Below are positions 17,513 through 26,523 of a stretch of DNA of 64,000 nucleotides, piece by piece. Every line of letters begins with the position of its first letter. Within the stretch, counting starts at the first letter, position 1. Under the pieces are notes generated by a model, which was not told the origin of the DNA, did not search any database, and saw only the letters and a list, made by a program, of their open reading frames with translations. Source of the stretch: Affinundibacterium flavidum (GTDB lineage: Bacteria; Pseudomonadota; Gammaproteobacteria; Burkholderiales; Burkholderiaceae_D); the NCBI RefSeq assembly GCF_014284175.1, contig NZ_JACOGA010000005.1:1-64000 (forward strand). Reading direction: 5' to 3'. The position numbers and the translations under genes were made by a program.

Positions 17513-17609
17513 AAAACAATAAATGCCAATGTATCGAAAATTTTCACAACGCAAAACGAATTAAATTGATGAACGATCATCGGAAAATGTATAAGCCTCG
17601 TTCACCAAC

Positions 17610-17634
17610 AAAAAAGCCATCCCTTAAGATGGCT
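17610..17634 (-). terminator. Intrinsic terminator of tonB-exbBD
   Basis: 7-bp stem AGCCATC/GATGGCT (17615-17621 and 17628-17634) followed on the minus strand by T6. It lies ~100 bp downstream of exbD and just upstream of the encapsulin operon, so it separates the two transcription units. Confidence 0.85.
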
Positions 17635-17731
17635 GTTCTGGTGTGGTGTGTGTGCTTATTTTGAATCTAATATAAATCTAGTTTAAATCCGAATTGAATT
17701 GGATTCGAATTCAATTCGGATCTATTTTTGT

Positions 17732-18145
17732 TCAGCCACCTGTCGGCGAAGTAACAACAGATAATTTTGTCACTCCCGAACGCTGTATACCAGCGATCGC
17801 TTTTGCGACCGAACGATATGGCACACCTTCATCCGCCTGAAAATTTACAGGAACATCCGGCGTTGCCGTCACGCGCGATTTCAAATCACTCTCCAAACCT
17901 TCCACCGAAACTTCCTGCTTATTGATATACACCTTAGAGTCAGAATCCACACTCACCGTAATCGGTTTGACTTCCGTCAGTGGCGCGGTGGCGGCCGTCT
18001 TAGGTAAATTAATCTTCACTGCATTTTGCACGGCAGGAATAGTGATAATAAATGCGACCAATAATACCAACATCACATCCACCATTGGTGTGACATTAAT
18101 TTCACTATTCAAATCGCCAGCACTTTTTCCAGTTGAGAATCCCAT
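17732..18145 (-). CDS. exbD: ExbD/TolR-family energy transducer
   Basis: 137-aa inner-membrane protein: short cytoplasmic N-terminus, one membrane helix with the proton-path aspartate (INVTPMVDVMLVLLVAFII), and a periplasmic domain of the ExbD/TolR fold. Works with ExbB to drive TonB. Its start overlaps the exbB stop by one base; a terminator follows. Confidence 0.93.
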   Translation of the reverse strand: MGFSTGKSAGDLNSEINVTPMVDVMLVLLVAFIITIPAVQNAVKINLPKTAATAPLTEVKPITVSVDSDSKVYINKQEVSVEGLESDLKSRVTATPDVPVNFQADEGVPYRSVAKAIAGIQRSGVTKLSVVTSPTGG

Positions 18146-18879
18146 TATGCGGCCGCTCCCAAAGCTTGATTTGCTGCATTGGCAGTGGCTCCTGTAACAC
18201 GTTGATTGCCCACTGTTTTACTGAGAGGTTTAGTCACACGGAAGCCACTCTTTTGCGCCAAATTCACGAAGTCGGTTGCGTAATTATCTAAATCCGCAGA
18301 AGCTAGTTTCAAACGACGCAAATAGAAGTTATACGCCAACACCGCAGGTACCGCGACCGCAATGCCAACGCCAGTCGCAATCAAGGCTTCACCAAGCGGA
18401 CCAGCCACAATATCAATACTTGGGGAGGCCGCTTTGCTTAGGGCGGACAGCGCGTGAATAATACCGAACACTGTTCCAAACAAACCAACAAAAGGTGAGG
18501 TACTACCTATCGATGCGAGTACCGCCAAACCAGACTCTAAAGATTCATATTCTTTTTGAATTTGTTGGCGCAAATGGCGCTCTAGTAATTCTTGCCTGTC
18601 CCAGCTATGTTCTAAGTCTGGACTCTCACCGTCTACAACATACAGCGCGCTAAATCCAGAAGCCGCCAAACGTGCTTTCGCTCCGGTTGTTTCAGGCAGG
18701 CTTGCAGCGGCTTCGAGATTACTTGCGCTCCAAAATTTCTTGGTGAAAATTTTGTTTTGGCGCCCCAAACGATAATGCTGAACGCCTTTTGCAATAATTA
18801 AAATCCAGGTAATTACGGAAAAAAATACCAGGCCGTAGAGCGTGCCATCGACGATCAGTTTCTGTATATGTTCATTCAT
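18145..18879 (-). CDS. exbB: ExbB/MotA-TolQ-family proton channel protein
   Basis: 244-aa protein with three membrane segments (~12-30, ~118-140, ~160-185) and the family motifs ASIGSTSPFVGLFGTVFGI and GPLGEALIATGVGIAVAVPA. Forms the pentameric proton channel with ExbD inside. Middle gene of tonB-exbB-exbD; the C-terminus carries an Ala/Thr-rich tail. Confidence 0.93.
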   Translation of the reverse strand: MNEHIQKLIVDGTLYGLVFFSVITWILIIAKGVQHYRLGRQNKIFTKKFWSASNLEAAASLPETTGAKARLAASGFSALYVVDGESPDLEHSWDRQELLERHLRQQIQKEYESLESGLAVLASIGSTSPFVGLFGTVFGIIHALSALSKAASPSIDIVAGPLGEALIATGVGIAVAVPAVLAYNFYLRRLKLASADLDNYATDFVNLAQKSGFRVTKPLSKTVGNQRVTGATANAANQALGAAA

Positions 18880-18965
18880 AGTGTTAAATCTTTCTGAAAA
18901 AATAAATGGAAAATTAAATTAAGAATTAAATTAAGAATTAAATTAGGGATAGAAAAGTAAGGAAT

Positions 18966-19745
18966 TTAAATTTTAAAAATGATCGGTACCGAAACCACGC
19001 CATCAATCGCGGTCTTACCGCGCTTAGCGGGGTCAAAAGTCCAACTCAATACAGCTTTGATCGCCGCTTCGTCTAGCACGCTATGCCCACTGGATTTGGA
19101 AACTTGTACGTCATCAGGAAAGCCCGTCGCCAATACTTTTACCCGTAATACGACCGTTCCCTCCAGACCTCGGCGTTGCGCAACGGCTGGATAGTTCGGT
19201 GCTGGATTATTTTTGTAACCAGCAAAGCCGCGCGGTTCTGTCACCGGCTCGGGTGCTGGCGGCGGCGCAGGTGGTGTAGGCGGTGGCGCGACTGCGACAG
19301 CTACCGTATTTGCCGAAGTCGCATTCGTCTCGACTGGGTTGTTGACGACAGGCACATTGTTTGGAATCGGCACAGCTTTTTGCGGAGTCACTTTAACGAT
19401 TTTAGGCTCAGGTGGTTTTGGTTTTTCGACCGGCGGTGGTGGCGCGATCTCTATCGTAATCGGGCTAAATTTTGCCAATGCTTCTTTGTTACCTGGAATA
19501 TTGATCCAGTAATAGCCATACGCATGCAGTCCCAAAATCGCAGCCGTTAATACGGCGAGCGACACTTTAGATTTCTTTGGCGCAGCAGCTTCTGCTTGTC
19601 GACGCAACACAGATTCATCCACCAATGCCACGGCAACGGCAGGAATGCTTTTCTTAGTGTGCACGTTTTGATTGACTTGATATTGGCGTCTGGCGACAGT
19701 GCGGCGACTATAAGCGCCTGCACTTTCAAATGTTAAACTCGTCAT
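18966..19745 (-). CDS. tonB: TonB-family energy transducer
   Basis: 259-aa protein with a basic N-terminus of ~60 residues, one membrane helix (VSLAVLTAAILGLHAYGYYW), a proline-rich periplasmic spacer (PPPPVEKPKPPEPK; PPPTPPAPPPAPEP), and a C-terminal TonB domain (YPAVAQRRGLEGTVVLRVKV, WTFDPAKRG). The frame is open to 19841, but ATG 19745 has GAGAGG in front and I use it. The cytoplasmic part is long for TonB, which normally starts almost at the helix. Divergent from the receptor at 20828 and likely its partner; an 18-bp dyad lies ~80 bp upstream. Confidence 0.9.
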   Translation of the reverse strand: MTSLTFESAGAYSRRTVARRQYQVNQNVHTKKSIPAVAVALVDESVLRRQAEAAAPKKSKVSLAVLTAAILGLHAYGYYWINIPGNKEALAKFSPITIEIAPPPPVEKPKPPEPKIVKVTPQKAVPIPNNVPVVNNPVETNATSANTVAVAVAPPPTPPAPPPAPEPVTEPRGFAGYKNNPAPNYPAVAQRRGLEGTVVLRVKVLATGFPDDVQVSKSSGHSVLDEAAIKAVLSWTFDPAKRGKTAIDGVVSVPIIFKI

Positions 19746-19826
19746 GATGCATCCTCTCGAAAAAATAAAACAAACTAATGTGAGAGAAGCTTTAGCAGAA
19801 ACTATGCCAGTGTTTTTGCGTATTTT

Positions 19827-19844
19827 CTGTTGAAAATTCAACAG
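19827..19844. promoter_or_regulatory. Dyad operator candidate upstream of tonB
   Basis: CTGTTGAAAATTCAACAG, an 8-bp perfect inverted repeat around AA. The identical 18-bp sequence recurs at 20548-20565, upstream of the TonB-dependent receptor. Shared sites before a receptor and its energising system suggest one regulator controls both. Confidence 0.55.
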
Positions 19845-20122
19845 TTCAATGAATTAAACCGCATACAAGGTTTGAAAATTTGCGGATATCTGCACAAGCA
19901 AAAAAGTGCGCTGTGGAAGAATCCGCAAACAAAAAAATCACACCAATTTCTCTTCTATCAGCATGTGATTTCCAACTATGAACCGAGATGTATTTTGTAG
20001 AAAAATTCGTCGTTCCTGATTACTTGAAACGTACGCAAAACCGATGCTGACGTAGATATGCTCCCTAGTCGTCCACGACAAAGATGAAAACAGTATTGAC
20101 CGCAAGAATGGATGGAGCAAGG

Positions 20123-20184
20123 TAGGGTGCGCCGTGCGCACCGAGACAGCAAACTATGTGTGTGGTGCGCGCGGCGCACCCTAC
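20123..20184. repeat. REP-like inverted repeat
   Basis: Arms TAGGGTGCGCCGTGCGCACC and GGTGCGCGCGGCGCACCCTA face each other across ~21 bp. Palindromes of the GGTGCGCC type are dispersed in many proteobacterial genomes; this copy is in the tonB/receptor intergenic region. Confidence 0.75.
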
Positions 20185-20350
20185 GCGATGAGCTTTAGTC
20201 AGTGTAATTTTTCGTAGGTAACATCAAAAAATATCCTAGACAGAAAAATTATAGGATGGATATGACCCGCGCCACCTAAACACCGGCCTCTTGAGCAACA
20301 CGACTTGCACCCGCCTTACTAAAATTGTTTCTGAACCTCCCTCACCCTAA

Positions 20351-20374
20351 CCCTCTCCCGCATGCGGGAGAGGG
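20351..20374. repeat. Perfect 24-bp palindrome
   Basis: The two halves CCCTCTCCCGCA and TGCGGGAGAGGG join without a loop. Its left flank is the CCTCACCCTAA type often seen with this repeat. Related to the palindrome at 118-139. Confidence 0.75.
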
Positions 20375-20547
20375 ACTTGTTCACGATATTTTTGAAAGTC
20401 TACAGTCATCAATATCGGACGCGACATCGATCGTAACTGCGGTCGCAATTTCGGTTGCAACTGCGGTTACAACTTCCAACAACGTCATATTTGAAAATCA
20501 AATGGCAAAACATTTCTTATGTCGTTTTTCAAACAAAGAACGCACAA

Positions 20548-20580
20548 CTGTTGAAAATTCAACAGGAAAATCTGTTTAAT
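20548..20580 (+). promoter_or_regulatory. Dyad overlapping a promoter candidate of the receptor
   Basis: The 18-bp dyad (20548-20565) is identical to the one upstream of tonB. A TTGAAA -35-like hexamer lies inside it (20551-20556), and TTTAAT (20575-20580) sits 18 bp further as a possible -10. A protein bound at the dyad would cover the -35 box. The box assignment is inference. Confidence 0.4.
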
Positions 20581-20827
20581 TTCGACCAAACAGATGCAAA
20601 TCTGCACCTTTAGAATCCTCAATAAAATACGCCGATAAGCGCCCACAGAACCTGGCTTTCTCATAGGAGGATTTTCCCCTATTACAAGGCAAAATAATGA
20701 TCAAAAAAATGAAGTGGCACGCTAGTTGCAATGCTTAGCTTTTTCTTTAGCACTTGGTTTGCGCTTAGTTTGAATTTTCGTATTACTAATGAAAGCGCGC
20801 CTTATTTCATCGATCAGGAGTATGTTT

Positions 20828-23692
20828 ATGTCGTCCCATTCTGTTTCTCAATTATCTGTATCGCCGTCGCGAGCGCGCACCCCCAAGCTGGCGCGACCGT
20901 CATTTCAACTCTCCCCTATCGCCGCCGTCTTTGCCACGGTTTTTACCGGTTTCGCACTCTTAAGTTCAGGGGCAGTACATGCTCAGCAAAGCACACAAAC
21001 TGTCGAAGAATTGCAAGCTGAAGTCGCTAGATTAAAAGAGATCATTGCGAAGCAAGCACTCAGCAATGCTGGGAAAACGACGACGGAAAATAACACCAGC
21101 AGCACCAACAACACGGCAATAAACAACCCCACGCTACCGACTAACAATAAAGCGGATGCAGAAGAACCAGAACTTTTAGGAGCAGTCACCGTACGTAGTC
21201 GCAATCGTATAGAGCGCTTGCAAGACGTACCTTTATCAGTTTCGGTTGTTACCGGTAAAGAACTCGATCGTTTGCAAGCGACCGATATTGGCGCTATTTC
21301 ACAACGTGTATCGAATGTGTCGTGGAATCAAGGCAATCAACGCACCAGTAGCTTGTCAATACGCGGGATTGGTAAACAAGGCCAAACCGAGGCACAAGAT
21401 CCTAGCGTTGGCTTGATCGTCGATGGTGTGAACTATGCCTATAACGCACTTTCTTCCAGCTATGATTTTACTGACGTCGAAGCGGTAGAAGTGACACGTG
21501 GCCCACAAGGTACGCTATTAGGAAAAAACACTAGTGTTGGCGTCATCAATGTCACCACGCGCCGCCCTTCTTTCACGCCTGATGCCAATTACGCTGTCAC
21601 TTTAGGTCAGTTGGATACCGTACAAGGTCGCTTTTCCGCTGGTGGTCCTATCGTTGACGGTTTAATCGCTTGGCGTGGCAGTTTAAGTGTCAGTAAAGCG
21701 CGCGGCGATGTCGACAATTTATACAACAGAGATTTTACTTACACCAATAAAGATCGTGTCTCGGGTCGGGCGCAGTTCTTGATCACACCGAGTAAAGACT
21801 TCAGCGCCCGCTTCGCGTTTGACGCACAACCTCGTGGTGGAGAAGCCACCAACGGTCGTGTATTCAATACCCCTACGCCAATTACCTATTCAAACGGTAG
21901 CCCCAATACCTTGGGTACCGATGCCAAAACCCGTTTGAATCGCCGCTGGTTTAATCAAGATCCACTCTACACCTATGACAATACTTATTTGTATGGCGCA
22001 GGTCAGGGTGCTGTTTCGAATGATGCCGCACGGGCTTTAGTTACAGGCAGCAATGGCGCTACCGCCGAATTGAATTGGAATCTTGGTACGCATACCTTAA
22101 CCTCCATCACTGCCTACAAGGACTATCACTTCAATGCAGTCAATGACGAAGGCACACCTTTCGATATCAATCGCAATTCAGGTGGTTTCTGGAATGATTA
22201 CAAACAACGCAGTCAAGAAATTCGTTTAACTTCTCAACCCGGTGGATTCGTTGATTATCAAGTCGGCCTATTCTTACTTCAAGTCGATAATAGCTCCGAG
22301 TATCAAAAGGTCTGGGGTAATGATGCGGGCGCATGGTTTGCATCCAATGCGCAATACACGACTTTAGATAAAGATGGTGCTGGCCGCTATCTTTTACAAA
22401 ACTCTCTGGCTGGTTTGAAAATGGCATTTAACAGCCCAACCGGCTTACAAAAAATTCAGAACAAGAGCTCTGCCCTATTTTCACAAGCTGACTGGCACCT
22501 GAGCGATACATTGACCCTCACAACAGGTCTCCGTTACACCTATGAAAATCGCCGTAATAAAGCCAGTAGCTTCATTCGCGATCAGGGCAATGCGCCTGAG
22601 CTTAATCCTGTTCTCGTGAATGGCGTACAACTAGGTGGCTTTAATTCAAATAGCGCAGGTGTACTGGTTGCAGGAAATAGTGTTGCCCAATTAGCATTAG
22701 CAGATCGTTTGGCGAATAAATACTTTGGTAGCGTAATCTCAGGCGATGCAGGGGCAACTTACAATAATTTGACTGCCGCACAAAAAGCACAAGTCGCTGC
22801 CGCTAAGGCCATACGTCAATCACAAATCGGCGTTATCTTTAACGAAATTGACGCAGAACCATTCAAAGGTGGTTTACCGTCTTTTGTAATCAGCCCCTCC
22901 TACCGCATCAACGACAATCTGACTTCGTATTTCTCATGGCAGTATGGTGAAAAAGCCGGGATCTCTCAGGTCACTAACGGTGTATCCAATAAAGTCAAAG
23001 CGGAAAAAACGAATGCTTTCGAACTCGGCGCAAAATCGTCACTGCTCGATGGCAATTTGATTTTGAATGCGGCTTTGTTCGTGATGGATATTAAAGATTA
23101 CCAACAAGGTGTACGGGTACTGGATGTCTATACGACCAACCTGAACAACGACGGGCAAAATTACTACACATCTGCCACGGGTAACGTCCCTAAAGTACGT
23201 GCTCAAGGTTTAGAAATTGACGGTGTCTACACAGGTATTCAAAACACCAGCATCCGCTTCTCTGGCGCGTACAACGATGCGAAGTTTAAAGACTTTCCTA
23301 ACTCTGCCCAACCAGCGGAAAATGGCTACACCGGAGCTGCAGCGTATCGCAGCTTAACGGGAGAAAGTCTGCCTGGTGCAGCGAAGTTTACCTTCAATAT
23401 TGGTGTCGACTATCGCTTACCGATCTTTGGGAATAAAGAATTCCACACCAGCGTCAACACGCAATACAGCAGCAAGTACAACTCCGACAATGCCTTATCC
23501 AGCTATGCGGTGATTCCAGCGCGTTACCTAACCGATCTGGCAATTGGAGTTGGCACCAAGAGCCAATCCTTCGATGTCAGTCTGGTAGTTAAAAATGCCT
23601 TTAACGACAAGACCGATATTCTGCGTACCTGGAATAGTTATACGCCAGCCGTGCCACGTTGGGTTGGTGTGACCTTGAGTGGCAAATTGTAA
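20828..23692 (+). CDS. TonB-dependent outer-membrane receptor (second paralogue)
   Basis: 954-aa TonB-dependent receptor. Signal peptide (~residues 1-51, ending GAVHAQQ), then a coiled-coil-like stretch (TVEELQAEVARLKEIIAKQ) and an Asn/Thr-rich linker. The plug follows (GAVTVRSRNRIERLQDVPLS, EVTRGPQGTLLGKNTSVGV), then a long barrel with a final strand RWVGVTLSGKL. The frame is open to 20789; ATG 20828 is preceded by AGGAG with 7-nt spacing and is my choice. It is a clear paralogue of the receptor at 239-3181, including the unusual N-terminal coiled coil. Divergent from tonB-exbBD, which probably powers it. The substrate is not readable. Confidence 0.92.
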   Translation: MSSHSVSQLSVSPSRARTPKLARPSFQLSPIAAVFATVFTGFALLSSGAVHAQQSTQTVEELQAEVARLKEIIAKQALSNAGKTTTENNTSSTNNTAINNPTLPTNNKADAEEPELLGAVTVRSRNRIERLQDVPLSVSVVTGKELDRLQATDIGAISQRVSNVSWNQGNQRTSSLSIRGIGKQGQTEAQDPSVGLIVDGVNYAYNALSSSYDFTDVEAVEVTRGPQGTLLGKNTSVGVINVTTRRPSFTPDANYAVTLGQLDTVQGRFSAGGPIVDGLIAWRGSLSVSKARGDVDNLYNRDFTYTNKDRVSGRAQFLITPSKDFSARFAFDAQPRGGEATNGRVFNTPTPITYSNGSPNTLGTDAKTRLNRRWFNQDPLYTYDNTYLYGAGQGAVSNDAARALVTGSNGATAELNWNLGTHTLTSITAYKDYHFNAVNDEGTPFDINRNSGGFWNDYKQRSQEIRLTSQPGGFVDYQVGLFLLQVDNSSEYQKVWGNDAGAWFASNAQYTTLDKDGAGRYLLQNSLAGLKMAFNSPTGLQKIQNKSSALFSQADWHLSDTLTLTTGLRYTYENRRNKASSFIRDQGNAPELNPVLVNGVQLGGFNSNSAGVLVAGNSVAQLALADRLANKYFGSVISGDAGATYNNLTAAQKAQVAAAKAIRQSQIGVIFNEIDAEPFKGGLPSFVISPSYRINDNLTSYFSWQYGEKAGISQVTNGVSNKVKAEKTNAFELGAKSSLLDGNLILNAALFVMDIKDYQQGVRVLDVYTTNLNNDGQNYYTSATGNVPKVRAQGLEIDGVYTGIQNTSIRFSGAYNDAKFKDFPNSAQPAENGYTGAAAYRSLTGESLPGAAKFTFNIGVDYRLPIFGNKEFHTSVNTQYSSKYNSDNALSSYAVIPARYLTDLAIGVGTKSQSFDVSLVVKNAFNDKTDILRTWNSYTPAVPRWVGVTLSGKL

Positions 23693-23712
23693 TAATTGCT
23701 TAAGAAGAAAAC

Positions 23713-23895
23713 TTGACCAGAGTGGAAATGCCGTTCAGTTAGCTCAAAAAACGAGGTGTCATCCCTGCGTAGGCAGGGATCCAGCGTCTTTAGGCTCTTA
23801 CGCCACCGGATTCCCGCCTTCGCGGGAATGACGAGACATAAGACAAGTGTTTAACTGAACGGATTAAACCAGAAGGATTAGTTTTCTCTGGTCAA
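23713..23895. repeat. Outer inverted repeat around a MITE-like element
   Basis: TTGACCAGAG (23713-23722) and CTCTGGTCAA (23886-23895) are perfect complements just after the receptor stop. They look like the two arms of one hairpin, perhaps the receptor's terminator, pushed apart by the element at 23731-23862. Confidence 0.5.
23731..23862. mobile_element. MITE-like palindromic insertion
   Basis: 132 bp bounded by perfect 11-bp terminal inverted repeats CCGTTCAGTTA/TAACTGAACGG. The inside is the familiar intergenic repeat with ATCCCTGCGTAGGCAGGGAT and ATTCCCGCCTTCGCGGGAAT hairpins. No coding capacity. Presumably mobilised in trans, if at all. Confidence 0.6.
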
Positions 23896-24073
23896 AATTC
23901 CACATATGACCCGAATTTTTATTTCTGAAAACTATCCTGCAAAGTGCAGAATTTATGTGTATCTTAGCGTTTGCAAGGCCATGACCAAACGCTGCCAATA
24001 CATGGAAAAATAGACGACAACCGCTCAATCAGTATCAGCAATACCAATCTACCCTATTCGCAAGGAGACTTGA

Positions 24074-24955
24074 ATGCAAACTGCTAAAGATTTTCATCCT
24101 GAAGTATTAAAACTATTTGATCAATATGTACATGGTGGTATCAGTCGCCGTGGCTTTTTAAGTTCTGCTGGTAAGTATGCAGCGGGTGCGGTTACTGCAG
24201 AAGGATTATTGCTCGCTTTGAGTCCCAATTTCGCGCAGGCACAGCAAGTCAAAGCTGATGATGCACGCATAGTCGCCAGTTATGTCGAGTATCCATCGCC
24301 TAACGGTTATGGTACTTTGCGTGGCTATCTGGTCAAACCAGCGAATGCTAAAGGTCCTTTGCCAACCGTGTTAGTCGTGCATGAAAACCGCGGATTGAAT
24401 CCACATATCGAAGACGTGGCGCGCCGACTGGCGTTGGATAACTTTATCGCCTTTGCTCCTGATGCATTGTTTCCTCTTGGCGGCTACCCTGGCACAGAAG
24501 ACAAAGCGCGTGAATTATTCCCTAAACTCGATCAGGTTAAGACCCGTGAAGACTTCATCACTGCGGCTGGCATACTAAAAACGATCGCGGGTGGTAATGG
24601 TAAAGTCGGCGTGGTAGGGTTTTGCTATGGGGGTTCAATTGCGAATTTCCTCGCCAGCAAAATTCCTGATCTCGCTGCAGCAGTACCTTTCTATGGCGGC
24701 GCTCCGGCACTCGATGCCGTGCCTAATATCAAAGCCGAAGTCTTAGTGCACCATGCAAGCAAAGACGAACGTCTGGTGGCGGCTTGGCCTAAATACGAAG
24801 AAGCGCTAAAAGCAGCTGGCGTGAAGTATCAAGGCTTTATCTATGAGGGTGTCGAGCACGGGTTCAATAACGACACCACACCACGTTTTGATGCAAACGC
24901 AGCGCAATTAGCGTGGAGCAGGACCTTGGAATTAATTAATCGCCGCTTACGTTAA
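24074..24955 (+). CDS. Tat-exported dienelactone hydrolase family protein
   Basis: 293-aa alpha/beta hydrolase of the dienelactone hydrolase family. The N-terminus carries a twin-arginine signal (SRRGFLSSAGKYAAGAVTAE...) with cleavage near FAQAQ. Catalytic cysteine is in VGFCYGG; acid and histidine are in HHASKDERL and GVEHGFNN. An AAGGAG ribosome-binding site precedes the ATG. Family members cleave lactones and esters in the periplasm or cytosol; the substrate here is unknown. Confidence 0.9.
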   Translation: MQTAKDFHPEVLKLFDQYVHGGISRRGFLSSAGKYAAGAVTAEGLLLALSPNFAQAQQVKADDARIVASYVEYPSPNGYGTLRGYLVKPANAKGPLPTVLVVHENRGLNPHIEDVARRLALDNFIAFAPDALFPLGGYPGTEDKARELFPKLDQVKTREDFITAAGILKTIAGGNGKVGVVGFCYGGSIANFLASKIPDLAAAVPFYGGAPALDAVPNIKAEVLVHHASKDERLVAAWPKYEEALKAAGVKYQGFIYEGVEHGFNNDTTPRFDANAAQLAWSRTLELINRRLR

Positions 24956-24988
24956 GTCTAAGAAAATTATTGTTTAAATGTCCGATTG

Positions 24989-25019
24989 GCGGGATGCAAG
25001 TAAGAATCATGCATCCCGC
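24989..25019. terminator. Hairpin between convergent genes
   Basis: 10-bp perfect stem GCGGGATGCA/TGCATCCCGC with an 11-nt loop, lying between the hydrolase stop and the pssA stop. It probably terminates in one or both directions, although there is no good T-run. Confidence 0.5.
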
Positions 25020-25039
25020 ACTTAGCAAGAAATACTAGC

Positions 25040-26413
25040 TCACAGTACGCGATAGGCTAAATGATCTAAACGCACCCGACTTAAGCGGCTCAAGAGCTGA
25101 CGCACTTTTGGCGGGTAGTCTGATAATTTCTCAAGTTGGGCATAGTTCGCTAACAAACTAGTGTGCTGCATGATAGCTGCAAATTCCGTCTCAGATTGCT
25201 GAAGAAGCTCTCCTTGCGGATCGGTAAATATCAGCGCATTTTCCAAATCTAAGCGAAACGCACGTGGATTCAAATTGTTTCCTGTGACGACAGTGTAAAG
25301 CTGGTCTATCCATAAACCTTTCAAGTGATAGCTATTTTCAGCATGCTTCCATAAGTGAATTTGCAAACGGCCATCTGCCATCTCGGTCTGGTGCTTTTTA
25401 GCGAAGCGCCGTAAATTCATTTCATACAAGTAGGGCAAACATCCTATCGCTTTAAATTCCTGCTCGGGCGGAATGTAAAAATCATTCGCAGTTTTATCTC
25501 CTAGAATAATCTGCACTTGCACGCCACGTTTTAAGGCGCGATTGACTTCTCTGGTTATCGCCAAGGGAAAATTAAAATACGGTGTACAAATTCTGATCTG
25601 CGTTTTTGCGGCGGCAATTAACTGGCAAAGATGACGATTCAGAGCATTATTTTTTCCAACGCCAGACAGACTAGCGACGCTCAGGCTCTGCGCTTGTTGC
25701 AATGTGCTATCAGCTGGTAATGTGTAAGTGGCCGTTTTCAACATCTCGCGCATTTCACGGATCTCAGTGCGCATCTCAGCACGTGCAGCACGAGTCTGCG
25801 GCACGGCATTTTGATCTAAACGATGCACAGCGGGGTTGGATAAAAAATATTGACGTAACCACGCGGCCATACTATCGGCTAGGCGTTGCTCCCTAATAAG
25901 CCAATAACGATCATGTCGATATCTTTCAAATTGCTGCAGATAGACATTATTCATACTGGCGCCACTGTAGGTCACCACATCGTCAATCACAAAGCCCTTT
26001 AAATGCAGAACACCAAACAGTTCGCGTGTTTGTACTGGCACGCCATAGATCGGTACGGCGACATCATGTAACTGACTTTGGCTTTGGTACCAGGCGGCAT
26101 TCCCAGCCACTTGCCCGGGCACTTTCTTTTCACCAATCAGGCCGCGTTGCGCTCTGTGCCAATCGACAAATACGGCGATTTCTAGCGCTGGATTACTGCG
26201 TTTTGCGGCATACAGGGCATCCAGCACTTGCTGACCTGCATCGTCGTGTTGCAAATACAAACTACATAAAAAAATCCTGCTTTTGGCATCAGCGATTTGT
26301 TGCAATAAACTTTCTTTAAAAGCAATCGCAGAAGTGAGAATATCAATTGCCTGAGCAGGCAAGCCAATGACAGGGAGATCTAGAAAAGAGCTACGAGGTT
26401 TTAAGAAGCGCAT
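25040..26413 (-). CDS. pssA: CDP-diacylglycerol-serine O-phosphatidyltransferase, PLD type
   Basis: 457-aa protein with two phospholipase-D HKD motifs (LHLKGFVIDD around residue 137; YHLKGLWID around residue 365), each followed by a conserved Asn/Gly segment (SGASMNN; TGNNLNPRAFRLD). This is the architecture of the E. coli-type phosphatidylserine synthase PssA, which condenses CDP-diacylglycerol with L-serine at the inner membrane. Length matches the family (~450). No clear ribosome-binding site before ATG 26413. Confidence 0.88.
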   Translation of the reverse strand: MRFLKPRSSFLDLPVIGLPAQAIDILTSAIAFKESLLQQIADAKSRIFLCSLYLQHDDAGQQVLDALYAAKRSNPALEIAVFVDWHRAQRGLIGEKKVPGQVAGNAAWYQSQSQLHDVAVPIYGVPVQTRELFGVLHLKGFVIDDVVTYSGASMNNVYLQQFERYRHDRYWLIREQRLADSMAAWLRQYFLSNPAVHRLDQNAVPQTRAARAEMRTEIREMREMLKTATYTLPADSTLQQAQSLSVASLSGVGKNNALNRHLCQLIAAAKTQIRICTPYFNFPLAITREVNRALKRGVQVQIILGDKTANDFYIPPEQEFKAIGCLPYLYEMNLRRFAKKHQTEMADGRLQIHLWKHAENSYHLKGLWIDQLYTVVTGNNLNPRAFRLDLENALIFTDPQGELLQQSETEFAAIMQHTSLLANYAQLEKLSDYPPKVRQLLSRLSRVRLDHLAYRVL

Positions 26414-26523
26414 GAAGTTAATATCATTAAATTACACCGAATTAAGAAATCGCTAATAGTTATACCAGCTCACGCTAATGTTATGGGGTGGTCTTGGGAT
26501 TATTCAAGTGATGTAGCCTGTGG

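Larger units (their letters stand above)
19846..20827. other. Divergent intergenic region, tonB / receptor
   Basis: About 980 bp with no supported gene. It holds two REP-like palindromes (20123-20184 and 20351-20374), the second copy of the 18-bp dyad (20548-20565) and a probable promoter for the receptor. Open frames within it, such as 20325-20579, run through the palindromes and are not convincing. The leader from the promoter candidate to the receptor ATG is ~240 nt, long enough to hold unseen regulation. Confidence 0.6.

Noticed and set aside
20325-20579. 84-aa frame in the tonB/receptor intergenic region
   Set aside because: It begins inside a dispersed palindrome (PHPNPLPHAGEG type translation is typical of that repeat) and has no ribosome-binding site.
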